NCBI GenBank assembly: GCA_028023455.1
Contig: JAQFVV010000281.1
Location: 868,001 to 932,000 of the forward strand
Reading direction: 5' to 3'
Length of the DNA: 64,000 bases
Origin: Epiperipatus broadwayi
Taxonomy: Eukaryota; Onychophora; Udeonychophora; Euonychophora; Peripatidae
The notes below the pieces were generated by a model. The model made no database searches and had not been told where the DNA came from. It saw nothing but the letters and a program-made list of their open reading frames with translations. This document shows, piece by piece, positions 1 to 14,174 of this stretch (within the stretch, counting starts at the first letter, position 1; the number at the start of each line of letters is the position of its first letter). The translations under genes and the position numbers were made by a program.

Positions 1-2513
1 TACCTATGAGCTATAAATTAGCTACAACTACCTGAAGAAATACATTTCCTCAAACAAGCATATCTTGTCATCACAAATCTAAAACAAATGCAACATCACC
101 TACTGTGGTGGAATTAGCATTAAGTCATCATGAATGATAGGCAAAAAATATAAAGATACTAGGCTCCTCAGAGCTGGAAAAGAATATGGTGGCTTCCAAA
201 ATACCTAACTTCGAGGCAAAACAAAGATGTCTGGTATTAATCTTCAGTACATCTGGGAACAGGAACACCCACCAGAAAAGCACAATCCTCTCTCATGGGA
301 TTTTCAATGCTTATAAATGTGATTATCATCACTGAAAAATACAATATAATAACCCTCTTTTGGGGACAAGCACTATCAAATCATGGAATTACATTACAAT
401 AAGGATGGAGGATACTCTCGACTCCATAAACATATTCAAAATTATGAACTAAGCCTAATTCTTGAGGCTATCAAATTCTAACTAATAGCAAGATATATAC
501 TTCACTTAAATTAACTAAGTTATTTTCAAGAAATTTATAAAATACAAAACGTATATCCAATATTCGAACCAACAGAGCAAATTATGTTTCAATTGACTAC
601 TGTAGAAAATACTTTAAACTTAAATGCATATAAAATTCTAGGCAAGGCACAATGCACACATAACAAAATATTAAATGATAAAAATATAGTAAATAGTGGA
701 CTTTTGAAATGGTAAATTAAATGCAAGAGTATTTACTTCTCGATGAATATAAAATATTTGTAACTATTACTAATATAACATTCATAAAACAAATGAATGG
801 ATATTCTCTGATAAACTTCTTTAGTAACTTTAAAATAAAAATTGAGTAAAACATCCCATTTATATGAAAATAAGACTGTGATATTTAAATCTCTATGATA
901 AAATTATTAAATAGAAACTAGCTAGTGTAATGCTTGATAAATAAACTAAATCTACTTAAGAATGGCAAGAAACATTTGCTCATTCAAATAAACCTATTTC
1001 GTTTTAAAATTATAACCCTAGTTTACCTGTATATTTATGCAAAAAGTGTTACATAAAAATTTAATAGCATAAATATTTTTATGGTTTCATTCTTTTTTTT
1101 TTAAAACAATAAAACAGACCATAAAAAATAATAATACATTAATTCAAGTTCATATTTTGGCTCCGTGATGATTTTTCCATTTCATAATGTGTAGACAATT
1201 TATCCAGGTTTAGATATCTATTTAAATTTGAAGCTTCAACTAATACATTTATATACATGGCAATCATTTCCAAACGAAAATGTTCAGTAGTTCTTTATAT
1301 AAACACGTTCACTTTCTTTTATCTTTAAAGATAATTTTAAATATTAAAATAATAAAACATCGTAAGCATAAACATAAGTTGGCACTGGAAAATAAATTAT
1401 TCAACTGAGTAGCATAAGTATAATAAGCATAAGTATAAGTAAGATAAGCCAGCATTGAAAATAATAAATTCTTCAGCTGAGTACATGTTTTTATATTTAT
1501 AATCCTAGGTTCAAACGCAGAATAATTATAATATATATTTTTAGTTAACTTTCACTGTTCTTCTTTAGATAAATGCATTTTTTTTAAAATAGAGCTTTTT
1601 TTTTAAAAACGTTTCTTAATATTTAAAAATGTATTTCCTTTTTTTAAACAAATTTCCTTTTATTTATTTTTAAAACATAAGAGTAGACTTTGTTTACAAT
1701 TAAGGATGCTTCTTGTTTTATGAACTAAGATCAACGGTCATAAAGTTACTTATAAGTACCGGCCACTATAACAAAACATTACGCATTTGACAGAGACTAG
1801 TTCATTAATAATATTTTTAAATTCATTTAAAGTTTTACTTCCAAACAAATTCTTTTCATATTACTGGCATAAACGAGACGAGAATTAGCATTTTAAAATA
1901 CATATTTTCTTCTTAAATATTATTATTTTAAGAGCATATTTACATATATATAGCATGTATTAATAATGCAGTATATATATCATCTATAAAGTACTAAAGT
2001 ATTACTTTGTTGTCACTTTTAATTTAAGAGACGCTAACGCATTTCCATTTTAATATTTTAAATGTTTGAATGTCTTTTTTTTTTTAATTTCTTCTTCACG
2101 TGTATTTTTAATTTGATAGGAGGTATACTATATTTTAGTGCAATAAAGTCTTTAGCCATAACAATACTTAATAATTTAAGTTTTACTTCTAAATAAAGAA
2201 AAACGAATAGACAAAAAATAAATGAAATATGAGACGCCGTATTTTCCCCAAACATTTTACTGTAAATTTTAATGCCTCAACTGGAATGAAAAATTGTCAG
2301 GAAAAACGGATTACCTGTCCTTTAGCCTTCAACCATTACTGGACGATTTAAGATAATGGTTTTAAAAACATACTTTTATTTTTTTTTTTTAAAATATAAA
2401 GTTTTAAAAATTACTTTTTATTAAATTACTATTAAGATTCAGCTACACATATATTTAAAACAGATCAGCAACTGAATAACCCTTTAGATCTTCCGTTTAT
2501 CTCACAATTTTTA

Positions 2514-2525
2514 CCCCCCCCCCCC
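2514..2525. repeat. poly-C run (12 C)
   Basis: Twelve consecutive C on the plus strand, unusual in this AT-rich setting. It is a candidate slippage or quadruplex site on the G strand, nothing more. Confidence 0.9.
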
Positions 2526-2873
2526 TATAGTTTATTTAAAAACCAATAAAAACTATTTTTTATTAAATTAAAATATTCCAACAAACCAGCTGTAAAATCG
2601 ATCTAATGACGTAATCAATATAATTTTCTTACCAGGTGACCTTCAGCTAGAAATCAAAATTTCATTATTAACAAATATTATACAATAATTTTTTTTAAAT
2701 GATATTTTATCCAATCCATAGTAATAAATATAAAATTTAAAACTATCCCTCTTTATTAACTTTTAAATATTTCTTTCATAAATTTTTATCCATCCATTTA
2801 TTTATTTATAAATATTAGAATTAAAATATTTTTTTCATTTTTATTTTATTCTTATGTTTATGTATCTTTCTTG

Positions 2874-2899
2874 CACACACACACACACACACACACACA
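2874..2899. repeat. (AC)13 microsatellite
   Basis: An uninterrupted dinucleotide AC repeat of 13 units. Confidence 0.95.
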
Positions 2900-5800
2900 T
2901 TTCCATATAAGGGTAATCTATAAATATGAGCTCACCCATTGTTTAAAAGTTATTCTTTTAAAATTACAGAAATAAAATATTATTAAATATTTAATTTAAA
3001 ACAATTTGTAAATGGAACGCTACTATCTTACATCTAATAAATACTGTTATATTGTTGTAATAAAACTTACAGATTATTTTTTTAAATTTATTACTATTCC
3101 TTCCAACTTATTAATAATATCTTATTATTATTCTTTAAACATTAAAATAGATAATACGATAGTTATTTTAGAATACATTTAATATCACTTACAAATTGAC
3201 AACTATTTCTGATATCTTTCCTTTCTTTTTTTAGAATTAAAATTATTATTTAGCATTTTTTTTTACCAACCTAACTCATATATCTCTTTCAAATACTTGG
3301 ACATAATTCCATAATACAATAATGATTACAATCAATTCAAGATTATCCTAGTTTAGTCATTAACTAATTTAATTTTCATTTTTATCATTATTATTTTTTT
3401 CTTAAATCAGACAATTTCAAACCAAAAGGTTAAGCTAAGATAACCTTTGGCTCCTTTTAGAACTAAGGGAAACTTTAGTTAGGTACAATATATATATAAT
3501 GCAGCTGGCAGGAAATACCACAACACACAATAACATGTTTTCCTCTAGCCCATTTTTATATTAAAGTACAATTTAATAATTATTTATAATCATATATTTT
3601 TATTGAATAGTATTGAAGTGCTTACATATATATTAAGAAAACTATTTCATTTTTTTTTCCATTTCCAATTTCCAGCAAATTTAATTCTCGTTATTGTTTT
3701 TGAAAAGATTTAAAAATATTCAAATTTATTGCAATAACTTTTAAAACACGGTTTAAATATTTAAGAAATAATCAGTTATTCTTACTTCTTGTTTCACTTT
3801 CTTTCCTTAGAATTTAATAAACTTTTAGTTACAGCATTTGACTTTTAAAATGTTTATAATTTAACTAAAAAAAAATTAAAACTCCATTTTAGTGTTCTAA
3901 ATTTTATTTTTTTATTGCTGTCCTTTGTTACAGGTGTTATAACAATAAGAAGAGCAATTTGTAAACTGTCTTTTGTTTTTATACATTTCATGTGCATAGA
4001 TTTCCAGGAACGCTGATATCTTTAACTACCTATTGTTTAAATACATTTAGATTTATTATAAATAAAAAATAATAATAAAATAATAAAATCAGTTCTATTT
4101 TCACACACATGTACCCACCTAATTAACTTCAGGTCATCCCAAATTCATTTAACTATAAATTAATATTCAATTTTAAATTAAAAATATATATATACATTAC
4201 AGTTTATTTAATCAAATAGTTTTGTATATATATATATACAATATTACTTTGTAAAATATTGATCATATTTTATTTTATAATAAAATAATTTATTGTGTAT
4301 TATATGTATATATGTAATAATAATAACAAATAAATAATCTTTCCATTATTAATATAAATTCCAAATAGATTAGGTTCAATAAATATGCTTGACCTTTTTA
4401 GGAATGTGTGAATTGTAAGCTATCCTTTACAATATATATATATATTGTCACCTTTGGGTTTGAGCAAAGTTCCATTAAATTTTAAACTAAGTTACTTATT
4501 ACCATGTGTAGTAAAAGTTTCCTCATAAGATATATTTTGTGGTAACATATAGGCTTTTTATGTGGTGCTAAGTTTAATTCAGAATAAAGTCCAATAGATT
4601 TACGCTACTTAGCACACAAACCAAAAGTTATTCATAAAGTTTTATAAAACATAGATTATTTTACTTTAGTGTCAATTTAATAAAGTAATATTAAAGCATA
4701 AGTCAGAGTTGAGAAATTTATGTGTTAACAACATTTATATCATTAATAATAGTTTGGAGATTAAAAAAAAGAAAAGGAGTAGAATTTACAAAATCATCTT
4801 CATGAGAACGAAGAGTAAACGATCGTATTTTATAAGTAAATTATAACGCTATAATTTAATCAAAGTAAATTGTCAAAGAACAGATTAAGAATCAAATAAA
4901 GTATTAAGCAATCGGTTTACATAGAGTTTTATGTGTGTGTGGAAGTATATGTGTGTAAAATTTATTATAAATTTTAATTATAGAAGCAATTATTAATCAA
5001 TGAAAATAATGTGGGATATCTATGGAAAGCTCTTTTAAAGAAGTATTTTTTGTCAATAACTCATTCATAGCAGCCAATTCCCATTCAAAATTCTAGGTTT
5101 AAAATCAGGCTGCATTTTTTTTTTTATTAAAAACTTTCATTTTTATTTTCTCAGAGGGATTTCCACATGCAGGGAAAAATTTCAACAAAACCACGTGATA
5201 TTTGTACAAAGTATGAATAAATAATTTATAAACAATTGTAATCAAACAGTTAAAATTTAGATATAATTAGTTTGGGAGGTCAATCATTCAGGAATTGAAA
5301 GGGGAGATCTAGACAGTATAAAAACCTAATCCATCCTTTAGGAGGAGTTCTATTCATGATCAGACTAGCTAGAAACCTCCTCAGGTTAAATTAGCAATTT
5401 TCATTATAAAATTTTGTCTTATATTACTTTTTCTGGTTTTTGTTCCTGAATGAAAAACTTAGTCAAAATTATTAATAATATTGTAAAGAAATGATCAGTG
5501 AGTAAACTTTTTTATATTGGGCACATGCTTGTTTTTTTGGAAGTTGTCCAACATCATGATCTTTTTCCATACAAATGTAAGCAATTTTTAACAGTCTGCA
5601 AACAACGAAGCTTAAACTGCAGAGAGAATTTTGCTAGGGAAAAATCAAGGAAACACTGTATTCTATAAATCTTTATTTCAAACTTGAATTTATTGACACT
5701 GATGGATCTTATTATTTGTATTATCCAAAATTCCGAGAGAAGATATTTTTTTGATTTTTTTTTTAAAAATAAGTGTGGAACTAAATAATGCTAACGTAGA

Positions 5801-8800
5801 TGTGAAATCCCGTTTGAAATACTTACAGTATCGTTGCAAATTAATCATTTGTCAATGAAAAACAAATGACTCATAATGGAAAAGAAAGATAATTATTAAG
5901 CAAGAAAGATATCACCAACCTAAAACAAATTAAAGGAATATTTTGTGAATACATGCGGAAATACGTGGATAAATAGACTTATTGCAGTGAAGCTACATTA
6001 GATCAACGTATACATCCAAACATAAAAGCTGGTTATCTTCAACTATAAAATATAATCTTATGAAAAGAACCCTAAATGAATAAAGAATTTAAAAATGAAA
6101 TGAAAAATATTACATTCCATTATACTAAGTACAAATATCTAAAATGATTTCCTAAAATAAAGACCTTGATTAATGTTTTTACACAGTTAAAAAAAGACTT
6201 TCTGCTAAAACTACAATCCAAAATAATAAACCTCGTGGATTAAATCATTAAGTGTATCAGAGTTTCCCAACAGATTACATGTTTCAATATGTGTGCACAC
6301 AGAACAAAACCAAATAAAATAAATAAAACACAAACGAAATGAGATTTACAGCTAAATGTAAAAAAGATCTGGAGAATGATATGGGAAGACTGTATAAGTA
6401 TAATTTTATTACTTGTTATTATTTTCTAATAATAAGTTTAAATATAAAAAAAAATTAATTATATACCTCAATTTGAATTTAACTTATATAAATATTTTTA
6501 TTAGTTGAGTTATTATAATTTTTTTTTGAAATATGCCTTATTCAAATATTAATTTAATGCTTTATCTTTTTATAAAAAGAGTGCAAAATATAACTAAGAA
6601 CGTTTGTTATATAAAGTGTTTTTAAGAGATCAGGCATTATTATTAAATATTTATGCGTATAGATACTTTATTTCAAGATAGAATGCATTTTGTAATAAAA
6701 TACCATACCTATGTTACAAAAGTGCTGAAAGATGAGTGTGTAGATGATATGCAAATCTTATATTTATTGTTATTATAGTAAAAGTTAAATTAAGTTAGAT
6801 GTAAGCTAATTGATGCTTGGAAAATTGTTGGCTGATGTGTAGTGCAATATTTCGTAGGAGTGTGAGTATAGAATTTTATATGCATACAAATTAGTGTGAG
6901 ACCCTTGTATATGTGCATGGTTAAAGAATCACCACCTAGCTAGTGCAATCGTAAACTTAGCTCACTCACTTAGATGTTTAATCCAATTTTATGTATTTAA
7001 ATGCAGTGTATGAGTTTCCCACTTAGCTATTTCTACATTCTAAGATGATTTCTTTATTGATGGCCAGATTGTGTTAGGCATACCCATATATCCCTATATG
7101 ACTAGTTATATATTCATAGCATACCTTAATCTAAATAAAAATATATTTTTCTCTTATTCAAGTTTTCCCCTACCCTCATGTTAATGCTGACTTTGTTTCC
7201 TTACGGATGTATGCATTTAGAGCACAGAAAAGTATTTGTTGTAAATGTTGTGTACAGGGTCGTAAGATTAATCTGATGTTTCTTAATGAGTGCGGATTAT
7301 ATGTGCGATTTATTGTACTAAGATATTGCATTATTTAAATGCTTTATTTCACTAATAAGAGCCAAGAATATTAATTTAGTTAAATATTGAACTTAAGACT
7401 TTAAAACCCAGGGAGTAACTATAATATGCAGAGCGTATCCAAAATTATATCTACAACCGACTGAGAACTTTACTGGAATGGTAAACCAACTAAGGTATTA
7501 TTGTTATGATGGTAGGGACATTAGTCTGTGAAAGTACGCATGTAAATAATGGTTAAGTACTGATTTTTAAACACTGGAATAATAATTCGATTCATGAGAG
7601 GGTAAACAATGCATAAAATATCTCCAATTTAAAGCATAGAGAAGGCATATTAGGTTGAAATAATTAATGTAAAATATCAGCTCTGAAGTGAAACAGTTAG
7701 TTCTATCTATCGTACTGTTTCACCTACTATATACTATAGTAGTGTTATTTATGTACACTTATACCCAAATCCTCATATACTATAATTATGTTACACTAAT
7801 ATTATGCTAAAATCATGCCAATTTTAAACCTAAATGTACTATTCGTGTATGTGTGGTATATTTAACATACCGAAAAAGAAACATATGTATATCTATAAAA
7901 ATCAGTAAATATGCACGTATATATTTCTAGTAGTAAAATCAATGGAAAATGCTTTGTATGTGTAACAATAAACTACATATATGCAGGAAAGAATAATGTT
8001 AATAGAATTAAGACATTAGAAAATTCTTTATTTAGAATATTTATTCTAAAATTAATATTTGAAATTATTATATTTTCTGCCTATATCGCTAAATTATATA
8101 ATTGAATTACACATATAACAAAATATTTTTCATCTTTAGATTTGTTTTTCTAAAAAAAAATGACTTCATAAATTTAATCTTTCTCGCTGTATTATGACCT
8201 AGTTACAAATTTAAGAGTAAAAATAGATTTTAAAATAGAGTATGAATAAATTATCCTGATCGACTGAAGTGAAAAAGCATGTTTAACCAAAGCAAGACCC
8301 ACCAGTAGAAAAATCAATAACAGTGGGGATTTCATGATTTCCTAAAATGCAGCAAAGTAATGAGAAAAACAGATCTAAAACTACTATGACAGGGGAGAGG
8401 GAGGTAAACTAGTATATAAGTTGCTTCAGCCATCTTTAAAAAAGATCAGATCAGAATTTTATTCTAAATATATTCACTTCAGCGTGTTTTTAAATTGGTA
8501 ATGATGATGATATTGGGCTAGAATGGCAATTCCCTTGCTTTCTAGACCCTGTGATAGTCTACAAGATGCAGAAAGTGGTGAAGTAAAAGCCAATGCCACC
8601 TAAAAGAATCCCTCAATGTGAAGCCAACTTGCCAGCAGAGAAAAGATTGCGGTAACAAATCTCCTTAACTTAAAGTTAACTTTTCAACTAAAATTCGTTA
8701 ATTTCTAAAAGCTAGCTAAATCTATTAATTATGGCCAAAATAATAATGTATACTAAACTTACAAATTAAATGTAAATTTTCTTTTCTTTATCTAAAATCC

Positions 8801-8814
8801 CAAATTTTGCCTGA

Positions 8815-8995
8815 TTTATCGATTTATTATATGATTTATTTATTGATTTATTTCTGATTGATTTAGTTTCGATGTATTTATCTTATTCTGAGTTATTAGA
8901 AACTGATTTAGTTTTAATTTGCTTTATCTGATTGATTCTAAATGATTTATAATAACTGATTTATTAACAGATGCTAAATGATTTATTTTAGATAA
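8815..8995. repeat. GATTTA-rich degenerate tandem patch
   Basis: The hexamer GATTTA or close variants (TGATTTAT, CTGATTTAG, AATGATTTA) recurs more than ten times in about 180 bases, with spacing of roughly 10-20 bases. This looks like a decayed short-unit minisatellite. No coding frame runs through it. Confidence 0.7.
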
Positions 8996-10323
8996 TAATG
9001 TTTCTAAATTATTTAACATAATTTAGCCAAATAATAAAATAGTTTTTATTTATAATTTTTGTTAAGTAGGTTAAAACTATATTGAACTAAGTCAATCAAG
9101 TTAAGCTAATTTCGTTTCAATTCCCTTTTTAAACTAAGCTAAAATAAAGCCAAATTTCAGATTTCATTTACGTGAAATCCTATCTTTAAACTTATATTTC
9201 TTTTTAGATAAATCTATGCCAATTTAATTTTATTTTCAATTATGTATTTGTTTATGCTATATTTGTTCAAAATGGAGTTTTACTCTTAGTTAAATGATTA
9301 GTGAGAAGCGATTAATTTTTTCACACATTTATGTAATTTCACGTTTATTAACGCACAAATGAAACTCCATTCTGAAATGGCTGAAATGTCTTACATAAAA
9401 TATAATTAATAGCTTACAGCTACTCTAAGATAGATTTGCTTTGAATTTAATATTTAACTAATATTCAGTTGAAGTGATAAAATGTAGCATGAAGCTAGAA
9501 CTTAGTATCGTAATTGTCCAAAATATACTGTAATCCTCCCTAGAATTATGATAGCTTAATAAATTAGATTCATAAGCTTTCCTTAATACCATAATTATAG
9601 ATGCTACATAATGAACTGATCTATGGTAGTTTCATGGAAGGAAACTATTGTTTAGTGTCCTAATTTTATTATATAATGATGTAGTCAGCAAGGCGAATGT
9701 GTCTTTAAGAAATGCTTTGGCATATATACTTGTTGCTGTATCATTTCTAATGGGCATATGTGTAAGGACTACCCCATTACTTTTAGTTCAGACAACTACA
9801 TTCTTTAGATGGGCATTGGGTAAGTGCCACCCCATTCTGCATCCTTAGAACTGGAGCATGAGACTCCAGCAGCTTAAAATAGTTGTTCAATTACCCTGAA
9901 TAAAAGGTCTCTTATTTCACAGCAATGGGTACGGTGTCAAGGGAACTGGTACTTGGTACAAATCCCATGAAAAACACATATTCAAGACACATAGACTCAG
10001 ATTGTATATTTTCTATATGCTTTAGTATCTGAAGTCTGGCTGCCAATTATCAGTTCATCCCACCATAATGATTGTATATTTCAGCTTTGATCTGAATTCA
10101 AATCTAATTTCACGGGCATATAAGCTATATAGAGAATATGTTGATTAACTTGCATTTGATAAAATATTCTTTATGAATGTTATTAATCACTTCTTCTAGC
10201 TCTAATGCAAATCTAGATCCTGTTATATAGCATAAACTAGGCATAGATCATCATGAGCAAACTAAAATAATTCATAACTTAATAAGTCTCATGATAACTA
10301 TAACTTAAAATGTATAAATCTTC
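8996..10323. other. No gene recognised; possible small inverted-repeat element
   Basis: AT-rich sequence. At 9268-9379 the two ends (TCAAAATGGAGTTTTA and TGAAACTCCATTCTGA) form an imperfect inverted repeat around about 85 bases and could be a tiny MITE. A 66-codon plus-strand frame at 9648-9848 sits in a less AT-rich patch but resembles no family I know and has no clear splice context. Confidence 0.4.
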
Positions 10324-10690
10324 ATCACCTGTAAGTGATATATATATATCAAAGTGAATTACATTATTTGTAACTCGAAAACTACAATCACCTGCGAGTG
10401 ATTATAAATGCTATATATATAAATAAACCGTAAATGCTTATACCCAAAATCATCACCTGCGAATGATATACATATATATGAATGACAACCTGAATAAATG
10501 AAGTAATTTGTAACTAGAAAACCAATATCACCTGCGAATGATTTAAAATGTCATATATATATATGTAACCCAAAACTACCTATAACTCAGTAAACCATAA
10601 ATGATTATATCCAAAATCATCACCTGCGTGTGAACCAAAACTTAAATGTTGTTAAATTGTATCCCTAACTTAATCACCTGCGAGGGAGAC
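10324..10690. repeat. Six-unit interspersed dyad array, core TCACCTGCGA.TGA
   Basis: Six copies of a short dyad begin at 10325, 10388, 10453, 10528, 10620 and 10674. The core is TCACCTGCGA(A/G)TGA. The outer TCA and TGA pair with each other, and the centre contains the E-box hexamer CACCTG. Copy 1 reads CACCTGTAAG and the last two lose the right arm. The spacers are TA-rich, often ATATATATA, and 54-92 bases apart, so this is not a simple tandem satellite. It is either a decayed minisatellite or a clustered protein-binding region. The sequence shows the motif but cannot decide its role. Confidence 0.8.
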
Positions 10691-12750
10691 AATCCGTATA
10701 ATCATTGCTATTATTATTTTCATTCATTAATTTCATTACTTACATATTGGGCTTTCATTAAATTAATTTAACTTATGCTTAGTGTTTCAATGTTGCTCAT
10801 TATTAAATTATTATTGATTAGTTAACTATTATTTATTAACAATCACAATCTGTATTTAATAATTATGCTTACGCCTACACCTATATATAGCTATACTGTT
10901 TAGAATGTCAGTTTCCCATAGTTTTGTGCTTTACCGATGTGCTACTGCCAGCACGCGATTAAAGAGAATACTACTGTCGCCTCATATATGTCATCCGTAA
11001 GATAGTAAATCTTTGAACGTTAGTAAAGGAACTGGGGCTATATCAGATACATGGTCTCAACCATCTTATGCTGATCAACCTTGGGATGATTTACTAAAAC
11101 TCTGAATTTTGTTGCGTGACCGTTACAGTAGTATATGGAGAGTTATCTTCCTAAGTAAGCTGTCTAATCATAAAACAAATTGTTTATTTGAGAGCATAAA
11201 ATATGAGGAGAAAGTTGATATTTCTTACATTTAATATTAAATATTGTCAAAGCAAATAATATAGTCATTTTTTTTATTCCATGGCAAGTGGAAATCCCAG
11301 TCAGTAAGAATTAAATAATATTAGTTATTTTATAATGTAGCAAAATCAGCTATTTATTTTGTGAATTTTTTTTATACGTTTGAAGAATAGGGGAGAGACA
11401 TGTAAATAATGTATATATATATTAAAGTTGGTATTTGTTAATAAAATTGTTGTTTTAAAATAAAATTCTGCCTACATCTCACTGTTTTATGGTGTAATAA
11501 ATTCTAGAGATTGCATCGATACTCTACCACTTAAATTTGAAGTATAACGTACTTTGTTAACTCATATCAGGTACAATTTATTTAAAAGATAATTTTATAA
11601 AATTATTAAACACTGCAGAATTCAAATCACAATTCCAAAATGTTATCAGAATAATTCAGCACATTTAGATTAAAGATGTATAGTATGCGGATTATTGCTT
11701 GATAGAGAGTGCAGTAGGTGGGCATAAATTCCTTTATCCATCTGATATATCCAAATACCTTCCCAAATGAACTTGTTAATAATTTTTCTTTAGTTATCAA
11801 AGTGTTTATAATAAGTAATTTTCAAAATTTATATTTCAAGACTTAATTTTAATTATTGAAAATTTAGAGTAAGTGGACATTGGCTATGTTATATTCAGCC
11901 ATGGTCAACTATGGGCGTAATCACTGGGAGAGTATTTATTTATCACCAATAAATAATTAGTAGCAAATTATGTAAATTTCCAGGCCGTAATTACTATTCT
12001 ATAGCCCTGAGGAGAGATTATCAGAGGAGAAAGAGAGCTAGCAAGATGGAAAATTTAGAATGAAGTGAAATAGTAGTAAAGATGATCACTGAAGAAGGAG
12101 ATGGGCATAGGAATATTTGAATTCTTTTAAAATTGTAATTGTGACTTTGATGGTAAATTGATGAGAGATGGAAATTACAATGGAGAGGTCAGCTTAAATT
12201 TTCTTCTTCTCCAATAAATAAAAAATTTATGAGATTATTAGTGTGATTTATAAAATGCTCTCAGTGTTTTATTTGTTCAATAATTATTAATTAACCCATT
12301 CATTATATATTATTAGAAATTATTAAATAAATTATTGATCAATAATAATTAGCATAAGTAAGTTTCATTAGGGTTGCAATTTGGTGCCCTGGCAATTATT
12401 ATTAATGTCCTATGTCCCATCTTCATCGATCCTGAGGCAAGCCGCTCTAGAGATGGAGGAGTGTTGGCAGGTCATGTTTTACAGATTATAATATATATTC
12501 AATTTATAATTATACAATTAAATATTGTATGAAAACTTTTTCAGGAACGATTTACATTTTGTTTTTTATTATTTGATTAATTTGCTGTTAAAAAGTTGTT
12601 AGGAACTAATAAAAATTTTAAATTAAACATAGCTCAATTATATGCGTAAACAAAGAGAACAAATTACCCTCCTCCAGGCTATGATTTAAATGTGCTTGAT
12701 TTTTGTTCAACATTTAAACCACTTTTAAATCACAAATAATAAATATAAAT
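10691..12750. other. No gene recognised
   Basis: AT-rich sequence with a slightly GC-richer block at about 10910-11130 and another at about 12360-12480. Neither keeps an open frame of useful length. No transposon ends were found. Confidence 0.6.
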
Positions 12751-13615
12751 ATTATAATAACGTGAAAGCTAAACACCTTCAAACAGATACGCTTTAAAAA
12801 TGCTTAGGTGACAGCCAATCAGATGGAATAATGGCATCACATGGGACTCTAAATTCTAAAACTTTCATGTTATTATAATAGTATCTGTTTACTCTTAAAT
12901 TTAATATATTTACATTTATTAATATCACTTTATTAGATTTAAAAATATTGCTTCATTGTAAATCGGATGATTTCGTGTTGTTAATTTATATATTTAATAT
13001 TTAGTGGATTAAATGTTAAGGTATTTAAGCTTCACACTCTTAGTTCAAAATGCTTGAGTCTGGCTTATTTAAATATAATTGAGGCATAGATTAAGACGGG
13101 GTCCCATCTTTTTCTAATAGTTCAGGCTTGTGTTTTAGAATTTAGAGTCCCATGTGATGCCATTATTCCATCTGATTGGCTGTCACGTAAGCATTTTTAA
13201 AGCGTATCTGTTTGAAGGTGTTTAGCTTTCACGTTATTATAATATTATCTGTTTACACTTAAATTTAATATATTTACATTTATTAATATCATTTCATTAG
13301 ATCTAAAAATATTGCTTTGTTGTAAATCGGATGATTTCGCATTTTTAATTTATATATAATATTTAGTGGATTAAATGTGAAGGTATTTAAGCTTCACACT
13401 CTTAGTTCAAAATGCTTGAGTCTGGCTTATTTAAATATAATTGAGACATAAATTAAGATGGGGTCCCATCTTTTTCTAATAGTTCTGGCTTGTGTTTTAG
13501 AATTTTGAGTCCCATGTGATGCCATTATTCCATCTGATTGGCTGTCACATAAGCATTTTTAAAGCGTATCTGTTTGAAGGTGTTTAGCTTTCACGTTATT
13601 ATAATATTATCTGTT
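12751..13615. mobile_element. Foldback (MITE-like) element with duplicated arm-plus-core unit
   Basis: The left arm (12751-12868) reappears as its reverse complement at about 13125-13240 and again at about 13490-13605. Arms are roughly 115 bases and nearly identical; a landmark is CCATGTGATGCCATTATTCC. The core plus right arm is tandemly duplicated with a 362-364 base period (about 12867-13230 and 13231-13593), so the element has one left arm and two right arms. The core has no coding frame. It is a non-autonomous foldback element whose parent transposon cannot be named from this copy. Confidence 0.85.
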
Positions 13616-14174
13616 TACGCTTAAATTTAATATATTTAAATATAAATATTGAAAATGTAGAAATGAAAATTTTATAATTTTACAATTAGTGAATAAGCCA
13701 ATTAAAAATAGACTTCGTTTTCACAGCTCTCTTCATTTTTCTGATTTGCTACAAATAATTTTATAAGTTTGGGCTTTTTATCCCTAGTACTTTTTGATTT
13801 CTGTGTATTGTAGAACATAGAACTTTTAAGCATTTAAGTTGGATAAAACTTGATGTTGAAATGCCTTTCAATGTCTAATGGGATAAATAAACAAGAAATA
13901 AAAAGCATAATTACTTTAAGTATTAACATGTATATATGTATAGAAAAATTGAATTATACCATCCATTTATAAATTAAAATTATTAATTTTTGGAGTTTCA
14001 TACTGAAGCAGTCAATCTTAGCTTAAGATTGAGCTTCATGGTTCCATTTACTAACCTGTATTCAAACCCTATATCCCATCCTTCTCCTTTAGTTGCATAT
14101 ATATATATTCTGATCATTCCCCATTTTGTTAGCACCGGGTCCTTGCAAAGAGGAACTAGCACACAAAGACCTTT
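13616..14174. other. Between the foldback element and gag; no gene recognised
   Basis: AT-rich up to about 14000. At 14000-14170 on the minus strand the sequence continues past the gag stop without a recognisable protease or reverse transcriptase. Element 1 therefore ends or is deleted here, and its 3' LTR is not seen on this side. Confidence 0.5.

Larger units (their letters stand above)
1..8814. other. AT-rich DNA, no gene recognised
   Basis: Very AT-rich sequence with poly-A and poly-T runs and short palindromic TA stretches. The first 400 bases are somewhat less AT-rich, but no frame stays open with splice sites. The longest frames (2058-2255 minus, 7911-8105 plus) have the composition expected by chance in AT-rich DNA. 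I see no transposon ends or RNA gene here apart from the simple repeats listed separately. Confidence 0.7.

Noticed and set aside
9648-9848. 66-codon plus frame
   Set aside because: No family resemblance and no splice or start context; composition alone is weak support.
10324-10690. CRISPR-like array
   Set aside because: Repeats are about 14 bases, dyadic, unevenly spaced, with TA-rich low-complexity spacers, in an animal genome.
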